Assembly (NCBI GenBank): GCA_964023275.1
Contig: OZ029925.1
Span: forward strand, 9,417,719 to 9,481,718
Length of the DNA: 64,000 bases
Source: Norana najaformis
Lineage: Eukaryota; Annelida; Clitellata; Crassiclitellata; Hormogastridae
Reading direction: 5' to 3'
How positions within the stretch are numbered: the first letter of the stretch is position 1; each line of letters opens with the position of its first letter. Below, one piece after another: positions 57,192-64,000 of the stretch. Made by a program: the position numbers and the translations under genes. The notes under the pieces are model-generated. The model was not told where the DNA came from. It was given only the letters and a program-made list of their open reading frames with translations, and searched no databases.

Positions 57192-57403
57192 AATCGTAAT
57201 CGTAATTGTAATCCCGAGATTTCTACAGCGCCCAACGAAAGTCGCGCCGCGGGGACCAGCTTATTCACAGGCGCTCAGTCAAAACAAAATCGATAGACAA
57301 AAGGGTCCGGTTCCAGGTCAAGATCCAAAGTCAGACGGAGAGACATCGTGGCAGCTACGGAGGGGGTGGTGTTTGGGATTGGAGAGGAGAGAGAGAGAGA
57401 AAG

Positions 57404-57494
<91 letters not shown>

Positions 57495-57590
57495 AGGAAG
57501 AAGGGACAGGATCTGTGAAAGAGGAATGTTTTCAGTTTTGAGTGAAAGGCCGAGGCAGAGACCTGATTAAATAGTGCAAGCCGTGCAGCG
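57192..57590 (-). mobile_element. LINE-A 3'-end copy carrying a (TA)n expansion
   Basis: GTAATCCCGAGATTTCTACA, GGGACCAGCTTATTCACAGG and AAACAAAATCGATAGACAAA give the LINE-A tail in reverse. ORF-end sequence flanks a TA run at 57406-57492, and the element continues to about 57590. Confidence 0.85.
57406..57492. repeat. (TA)n microsatellite within LINE-A
   Basis: About 87 bp of pure TA between GAGAGAAAGCAA and AGAGGAAGAAGG. Confidence 0.95.
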
Positions 57591-58014
57591 CCGAATTAAG
57601 CGAGGAGAACGGCGAAATAAGCATACAATGATAGGCGTACTTGGCAAACTCAAATAAGTAGCTGCGCCATGTTGTCGAATGGCTTAAGTAGCGCGCAGTA
57701 GCAGTTTACTGATTCGTTGAGAATTACCTTATTACTGCAGTTGAAGATAGGAATTATAGTGCGTGTAGCGTCGGAAAGAGGTCAGAGTTCACGTCTAACA
57801 TAAATGGCCTCGCGGCCAACTACACCCAGATCTTGCACTACATAGGCCTTCGCCTAACAATATTGGGCCTACACCAGACAGTGATAGGCCTACACAGGTG
57901 ATTAATGTTATCCTACCACCTGTCTTAAATACATCCGCCTTGTCTTACATTCGTGTTCTCTCTGGGTCTCCAGCATTTGTAGCTTGCATATAGTTTGTGT
58001 CGTCTCGGCGTTGT

Positions 58015-58092
58015 TGTCGGTGTGTGTGTCTGTGGATGTGTCTGTGTGTGTGTCTGTGTGTGTCTGTGTGTGTGTTTGTGTGTGTCTGTGTG

Positions 58093-58124
<32 letters not shown>

Positions 58125-58126
58125 AA
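58015..58126. repeat. TG/TCTG microsatellite
   Basis: Interrupted TGTGTGTCTG repeats ending in GTCTGTCTGTCTGTC. Confidence 0.9.
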
Positions 58127-58389
58127 CTTGTAGGACTGCAAGCACCCTGTAGAAGTAGGCCTATGTCAATTTTGGTGGACGAGGGAGGACAGAGAAAGGG
58201 AGAGCAGGTTACTGCAGGGCAAAGGAGGGCAGTTGCAGGGCATGACAGGGCAGGGCAGGGCAAGGCAGGGCAGAGGGTTAAGGGATTACAATCACTCAGG
58301 ATAAACAGCTCTCAAAATAGGAAAGATTCTTTTGTTTCGTCTAGAACTATAACCCGCTCACATACTAAATGTCTAACAACGAATAAGAG

Positions 58390-58497
58390 TACTACTGCTA
58401 AGTACTGCTACTGCTGTTGCTGTTACGGCTGCTTCTACTGCTGCTACAACTACTGCTACTATTACTCCTGCTATTACGATTACTACAACTATTACTA
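58390..58497. repeat. CTA/CTG trinucleotide-rich tract
   Basis: TACTGCTACTGCTGTTGCTG-like sequence on to CTATTACGATTACTACAACT, a degenerate trinucleotide repeat. The tyrosine/cysteine or leucine frames over it are artefacts. Confidence 0.8.
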
Positions 58498-58551
58498 GGT
58501 GTAGAAAAACTGAACTATAGTAGTGGAAATTATATCGCTTTGTTAATGTTA

Positions 58552-58555
58552 TACA

Positions 58556-58618
<63 letters not shown>
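58552..58618. repeat. (ATT)n microsatellite
   Basis: About 20 consecutive ATT units. Confidence 0.95.
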
Positions 58619-58619
<1 letters not shown>

Positions 58620-59100
58620 ATGAAATAAAAATAAATATCGATACCAACCTTGACCTTGGCCTGGCCGTGCCTTCCTGGGTCAAGGCTTCGTTAATTACAT
58701 GACTGGTTAAAGGCAAATGCTCAATCAATCGACTACCGTGTCCAAACAAGCATTGTCTGATCTGACATCATGCCAACCACTGTGACCAGACACCAGTGAT
58801 CTCTTGCCAGCCACTGTGGCCACACACCAGACTGTTTTCTTCTGTCATAACAAAAGACCACAACTTCTGAACTTGATTGCCAGGCAGTAACATATATCTA
58901 GTCTCTGAGCCTCACAGAATAATTCGTGGGACAACAAGTGCAGATTTTACAACACTTTTAGGCAGAGTAATGCAATTTAAATCTTACCAATTGTCTTTGC
59001 TCCATGCATAAGTTGCGCGAGGAAAACTAATTTCTGCTCTTGACAAATCTTAACAAATCCGCAAGCACCATGTGTTGCTTCAGTTCATCCAGTTCAGAAG

Positions 59101-59330
59101 GGCGCAGTAGTGTAGAGGTTACCATGCTGGACTGTCAAACGGTTACCATGCTGGACTGTCAAATGATTATCATGCTGAAATGTCAAAAGATTACCATGCT
59201 GGACTGTCAAACGGTTACCATGCTGGACTGTCAAGAGGTTACCATGCTGGACTCTCAAAAGGTTACCATACTGAACTCTCAAAGCGTGGATCGAGAGTTC
59301 AAATTCCGGCCACGGCAAGATATTTTGAGA
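59101..59330 (+). mobile_element. tRNA-like SINE with seven 24-bp units between A and B boxes
   Basis: The head GGGCGCAGTAGTGTAGAGG contains an A-box match TAGTGTAGAGG. Units of 24 bp then start at 59117, 59141, 59165, 59189, 59213, 59237 and 59261 (consensus GGTTACCATGCTGGACTGTC plus AAAA-like). GCGTGGATCGAGAGTTCAAA with following TTCCGGCCACGG carries the B box. In ordinary tRNA-type SINEs this segment occurs once. Confidence 0.85.
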
Positions 59331-59432
59331 CTTTCTATTCCACTTTCGCCATAAGCGAAACAATTATCGTACACTGTTGGTATACGATAGACGTACAGAC
59401 GGCGAGGGGGAGGATTGACCACTCGCCTTTAT

Positions 59433-59800
59433 CGTAATCATAAGCGCTTAACGAAAGCTAAGTCGCGGGAACCAGCTTATTCACAGGAGCTCAGTCAAAA
59501 CAAAATCGATGGGCAACAGGGTTCGGCTCCAGGTCAAGATCCAAAAGTCAAGCCGTGAGATAGCGTGGCAGCTATGGGGGTGGTGGTGTTTAGGGTTGGA
59601 GAGGAGAGATAGATAAGAGGAAGAAGGGGTGTCAAGATAGGATCTGTGAAAGAGGAATGTTTTCAGTTTTGAGTGAAAGGCCGAAGCAGAAATTGCAAGC
59701 GGTGGAGCATCGATGAGTTTGTATGATGGGTCAGAAAACTGTCGCAGTTCAGGGGGGAGTTTATTCTAGAGTGGTGGGGCATAAAAGTGCTTTTGAGATA
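59433..59800 (-). mobile_element. LINE-A 3'-end copy, long
   Basis: GTAATCATAAGCGCTTAACG, GGAACCAGCTTATTCACAGG and AAACAAAATCGATGGGCAAC give the tail in reverse. The sequence then runs through the ORF end into GTGAAAGGCCGAAGCAGAAA and GAGTTTATTCTAGAGTGGTG, which corresponds to the coding WNKLPPEL region. Confidence 0.85.
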
Positions 59801-59813
59801 TAAGCTCGTTCCT

Positions 59814-60000
59814 GTTATAAGCTTAATCCAGTCTAGTACTACTGTATGTACACGCACCTTCCCAATATTATAAGCTCACTGTTGTTATAAGCTTAATACA
59901 GACGAATGCTGTGTACACACACCTTTCCACTGTAAGCTTGGTGTTGTTATAAGCTTAATACAGGCGAATGCTATGTACACACCTAAACACCCACAAACTC
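59814..60000 (+). repeat. Three 62-70-bp tandem repeats
   Basis: GTTATAAGCTTAAT.CAG followed by a GAATGCT.TGTACAC block starts at 59814, 59884 and 59946. Confidence 0.75.
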
Positions 60001-60542
60001 GTAAGTAGATGCAATTAGGATAAAAATTGGTTGAAAGAAACTCAGAAAAGAACTTGAGCAAACTATGTAGTTTTTCAGCTGCAGAGAACCACAATGACGG
60101 TTGGATTTTAACACGAACTATATTGCGCCTAAAGCGAACATCTTTATCATTAAGCCTATACGTGGATAACTTTTGATATATAAGATTTCCTATAGCATCA
60201 TGTAATGCGATCAATGAAATGACAAACTCTTTGAAGCAAAAGCGAAAGAAGACTGGTGTTAATCACATTCGAAAGCTGAAATAAGCCGTATTTAGGTAGG
60301 CCTAACAACAAACCTAGCCGATGACTTTTCTTGAATGATGGCAGATCAAATGTCGGATTGATTTTGGCAGCCTTTTAGGCATGCAGTCAAATAATTTGCG
60401 TGTCTTCTCAGACAACAGGCGATAAAATTAATGTAATTCTTTAAGTACATAAAAATTATCAAGTCAGTAGTAGAAATGATTTGATGTTGTGAACCAAAGG
60501 GCGATGTAAAATTATCTGGAGAGAGAAATAAATGTAAATTTG

Positions 60543-60581
60543 ATAATAATAGTAATAGTAGTAGTAATAATAATAATAATA

Positions 60582-60634
<53 letters not shown>
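60543..60634. repeat. (AAT)n meeting (ATT)n
   Basis: TAATAATAGTAATAGTAGTA leads into AATAATAATAAT and turns at 60582 into ATTATTATT..., so the tract is partly self-complementary. Confidence 0.9.
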
Positions 60635-60637
<3 letters not shown>

Positions 60638-60694
60638 TATAAATAAATCTCAACGATCAACCTGTACTTCGTCTTAATATATACATATATATAT

Positions 60695-60832
60695 ACTTTT
60701 GGATCTTGACCTGGAACCGAACCCTTTTGCCTATCGATTTTGTTTTGACTGACCGCCTGTGAATAAGCTGGTCCCAGCGGCGCGGCTTTCGTTGGGTGCT
60801 GTAGAAATCTCGGAATTACGATTACGATAAGG
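60695..60832 (+). mobile_element. LINE-A 3'-end copy, short
   Basis: TTTGGATCTTGACCTGGAAC, TTGCCTATCGATTTTGTTTT, CGCCTGTGAATAAGCTGGTC and GTTGGGTGCTGTAGAAATCT end in GGAATTACGATTACGATAAG. Confidence 0.85.
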
Positions 60833-62165
60833 CTATATTAAAAATCCTCTGTAAGGCCCTTTAACAGAAGAAATGAAACCTTTTGTAGGCCTATGGCGCA
60901 CAAAGATCATAATTATAGATCGGGTCTATATTTTAAGGAGGCGGGCACCTGCCAGACAGGTTTGCGGTTCTGGTGATACACAACAGCAGCGGTTTACAAA
61001 AATGGCTTTAAAATTTTTTAATGGCTTAAAATACCTCTCACATTTTCGCTAACTTGCGTGATTTTGATCGTTTCTCAAATGAAATTTACATTTCATACCA
61101 AACAGACACTGATTAATTCGTTGTATCGATTAAGAGCGACAGTTAACAAATGGGCTGTTTTCAGCTCAACTGGACTTTTAAGGTGGTTGCAGAGCAGGTA
61201 AAAATCTTTTCATTAAGCCCTATTGCATTTATTGCACTCCAATTTTTCAACATGTCTTAGTAAAATAAACCTTAATGTATCTAGAAGATGCTATGGCTAA
61301 ATTACATGGGTTGGACTATATTTTAAAATTAATTTTCTTACTTCGAAAACCACTTGGCCGGATTCTTCCGTTTAAGTTCATCTAACTAATGATGTTCATT
61401 ATTCACTTAGGCCCACTATATCTGATCAGTTTTCAATTTCGACACACATGAAATAGATGAGAGCTCATATCTAAATAATTAAGCCTACAGAACGATTTCA
61501 GTATTAAAGTTTGTCTCAAGTCTTAGAAAAGTTGAAAATAAACATTTGTGCTTCTGTCTAACTGCGAATGAACTGAATGTGGCTTAGGCGATAATTTATC
61601 TGTTTTACCAGTATTTAGAAGGAATAGCACACAATATTTCTAGCGAATAATGAGCAAGATTCTACATACTCTGCTTGTGCTGCTGATGCTTGTCAACTGG
61701 TTACCAAGTGTCATTGAAACTGTCTTGCAATGCGTTTTCTACAATTAGTGTTATCAAATAGGCCTATAGATAGGCCAATAATATTTGACGAGTTTTTAAA
61801 TGAAATTTTACTTGTTATAACAGAAGCCAACAAATCCAGACTCAATATTTCAAAAGTTTATTTCCAATATATTTCAAAACCTTATTCACTAAAATGTATA
61901 ATAATAACAACATGTATAGGCCTATAGTATAGTTATATTCACATTTGGTGTGCTTCTGACACGCGAAAGGTCCCGGACCCCAAACGACAGCGCTAAAACA
62001 GCGGTACAATACGTCAAACGTGTTGCTTCTATTCCCCAGATACCCACGTTCACTGGGCCCATATGGTACCACTAGTAGCCAGCTACGCGTTCAATGTTGG
62101 TCTAATTATCGTGGCTGTGGCTGTCAGGGTCTTTCCTTCTCAGCCTCTCTGGTCAACTTCTGTTA

Positions 62166-62500
62166 AGTCACGTTCTTGCCCTCTTATCCTAGACCTTAAG
62201 TTGTAACTCTGATTCTCCGTCCCTGAACTCTGTTTTTCTTCTGTCTGTGAGGGTATTTCCTTTTCAGTCTCTGCTCAACTTCTTCTGAGTCACGTTCTTG
62301 CCCTCTTATCCTAGACCTTAAGTTGTAGCTCTGATTCTCCGTCCCTGAACTCTGTTTTTTCTTCTGTCTGTGAGGGTATTTCCTTCTCAGTCTCTGCTCA
62401 ACTTCTTCTGAGTCACGTTCTTGCCCTCTTATCCTAGACCTTAAGTTGTAGCTCTGATTCTCCGTCCCTGAACTCTGTTTCCCTGTCAATGACCTGCATG
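62166..62500 (-). repeat. About 122-bp tandem repeat with an open 41-aa-period frame
   Basis: AGTCACGTTCTTGCCCTCTT recurs at 62166, 62288 and 62411. On the - strand the frame 62196-62528 repeats SYNLRSRIRGQERDSEEVEQ-like 41-aa units. No known domain is recognised. SYNLRSR is common in retroelement polyproteins, which suggests but does not prove a retroelement origin. Confidence 0.75.
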
Positions 62501-62522
62501 CTCGCACAGTACATGAAACTGT

Positions 62523-62845
62523 CGACATAGATAACCTTAACCAAGAAGAAGAAGAACACGTGTAAGGAATGCATCATGCAGTTATCAGAATTGGCTCCAT
62601 TCTCAGCTACACAGACCGTGAAGACTCATAGGAACAAGAAACATCTGGACTGAAACACATCGTGAAACCCCCTCCGTTTTCTGTCGATATAAATAACTTC
62701 AACCAAGAAGAAGAACATGTGCAAGAAATGCGTCACGTAGTTATAAACATGGCTTCGTTCTCAGTTATACAGACCGTGATGACTCATGGAAACAATAAAA
62801 TACCTGGACTGAAGCACAGCGTGAAACCCCTCTGTTTTCCAGCCC
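62523..62845 (+). repeat. About 162-bp direct duplication
   Basis: CGACATAGATAACCTTAACC ... ACTGAAACACATCGTGAAAC is repeated from 62685 as CGATATAAATAACTTCAACC ... ACTGAAGCACAGCGTGAAAC. Confidence 0.8.
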
Positions 62846-63549
62846 TCTCTTCTTAGTTAATACGTCTTATCTGTGACATCTCCATAGAGGTCAAAGTCTT
62901 AAGCTCCTCCCTGTTTTTTGTGAAGTGGGAGCTTGGCAGGAACTGGGTCATTGCTGCTGATGAGCTCAGACAGGAAGTGATGTCAAAACTTTAGATTTAC
63001 ATAATCATAGACCTTTGCGTGTCTCCTGTGACCCGACTCAGATGAATAGACAATTATGCCTAACAGAAAAGGACATCCAGACTGAAGGGACACAGTGAGA
63101 GAGGGAGAGAGAGAGATGCAGCAAGGGAAAGGGCAGACAAGAAGACAGACATATACAGACAAAAGACGAAAGAAAATATGACCACGGACAACCAGACAAG
63201 AAGACCCGCATATACAGATACTGTGGATTAGTACCAATTATTTGGCTCAGGATTATAGGATGGGATAAAAATCAGGGGCTTTGGATAGGAATCGAACAAT
63301 ACAGAGAGTTTAAAAGATGATATAGTAAGGAGTATGACTAACGAAACGCAGCCCAAACGACGGATTCTTCCGCGTACAACTTATGAGCTCTGCACGACAT
63401 ATGGATTGAAATTTTAGGTTTCTGAAAAACGACTTCTTCCGTCGATCGTCGCCCGTTCGTTCCGATCTTGTTCTTTCCCCTGGTGGTTCACTTCCACTTC
63501 CGCTAAAGTGGAGTCGGATGCAACAAAGACGACGACGACGATGACGAAG

Positions 63550-63588
63550 ATGGCGCGAAGAAAAAGCGTCTTTGACTACAGACTAAGA
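63550..63588 (+). CDS. Possible first coding exon of an unidentified gene running off the right edge
   Basis: ATG at 63550 in a strong start context (AAGATGG) encodes MARRKSVFDYRLR and stops at a consensus donor AGA|GTGAGT (63589). An in-frame upstream ATG lies at 63541. About 50 bp upstream are CACTTCCACTTCCGC (ETS-like GGAAGT/CGGAAG in reverse), as often seen at broadly expressed promoters, and the GC content rises. I do not recognise the protein. With only 13 residues and no second exon in view this remains a guess. Confidence 0.3.
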
Positions 63589-64000
63589 GTGAGTACAATA
63601 AGCAACGACTACTGACGATGATGACGACGATGATGATTAAGACGTACCAATACAGTATAATACAATGCAAGTTAAATTTGATAATGCACCCCTTAAACTA
63701 ACAGTTCATAAGTAACGAAGTGACCAAAATATAAATATTATTTGACTACTTCACTGCATCGCATCTTATCACATTACATGGTTTACATTACATCGAATCA
63801 CGTCACATGCGTCACGCTACGTTGCCTGAAAGACCGGTGGCATACATGCAATTAAAAAAAAATCACAACACCTTCGAAAAACTTCAAGAAGCTACTAGGA
63901 TCGATGATGTCACAGGTCACTAAGAACAATAAGTTCATCTTTGATGCTCGAATGGCTCAAAAGGTCATCAATGGAGGGATATCGCATACACGCAGAACCC

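Noticed and set aside
58417-58749. Poly-Leu, poly-Ile and poly-Asn frames
   Set aside because: Trinucleotide microsatellites read in different frames.
59101-59330. CRISPR-like array or a short repeat protein (TMLDCQTV units)
   Set aside because: The 24-bp units are contiguous with no spacers, and flanking A and B boxes make a tRNA-derived SINE the better explanation; the genome is eukaryotic.

Overview
The window is nuclear DNA of an intron-rich metazoan, most likely a marine invertebrate. The exact phylum cannot be read from the sequence. It is AT-rich and exons are short with canonical splice sites. The proteins align along their length with animal orthologues. Non-LTR retrotransposon tails, tRNA-derived SINEs, fold-back elements and microsatellites fill the rest. 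There is no sign of a bacterial, organellar or viral replicon, and no CRISPR array or operon.

Four genes can be reconstructed exon by exon with consistent reading phase. (1) 465-9397 (+): the last 14 coding exons of cytosolic glutaminyl-tRNA synthetase (QARS1); the 5' end lies outside the window. (2) 12951-20821 (-): a complete UDP-N-acetylhexosamine pyrophosphorylase (UAP1), 9 coding exons and 503 aa, convergent with QARS1. (3) 29331-35993 (+): a complete FBXO7-type F-box protein, 10 exons and 492 aa. (4) 43024-52708 (+): a complete single-pass TNF-receptor-superfamily-like protein, 7 coding exons and 487 aa. It has cysteine-rich repeats outside and a long proline/glutamine/asparagine-rich tail without a recognisable death domain inside. 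A possible first coding exon of a fifth gene sits at 63550-63588 near the right edge.

Region by region: 1-9.4 kb is QARS1, with a short hairpin-like repeat in three consecutive introns. 9.4-12.9 kb is the 3' flank shared with UAP1, with a 58-bp tandem repeat. 13-20.8 kb is UAP1. 20.8-29.3 kb is gene-free and holds old LINE and SINE copies and two fold-back structures. 29.3-36 kb is FBXO7, whose third 5' splice site is tandemly triplicated. 36-43 kb is a transposon cluster: a 3' LINE with an open reverse transcriptase frame and a GATTAC-repeat tail, other LINE 3' ends, and an inverted-repeat array around a second reverse transcriptase fragment. 43-52.7 kb is the TNFR-like gene, one intron of which hosts a decayed piggyBac element with TTAA ends. 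52.7-63.5 kb is a repeat field of nested LINEs, TA and ATT microsatellites, and a tRNA-like SINE with seven exact 24-bp units between its A and B boxes.

The four genes are unrelated in function (translation, UDP-GlcNAc synthesis, ubiquitin ligation, cell-surface signalling) and are simply neighbours. No undescribed multi-gene system was found. The most unusual items are the TNFR-like receptor with its novel tail, the 7x24-bp tRNA-like SINE, the triplicated splice donor, two GC-AG introns, and the dense set of fold-back elements.
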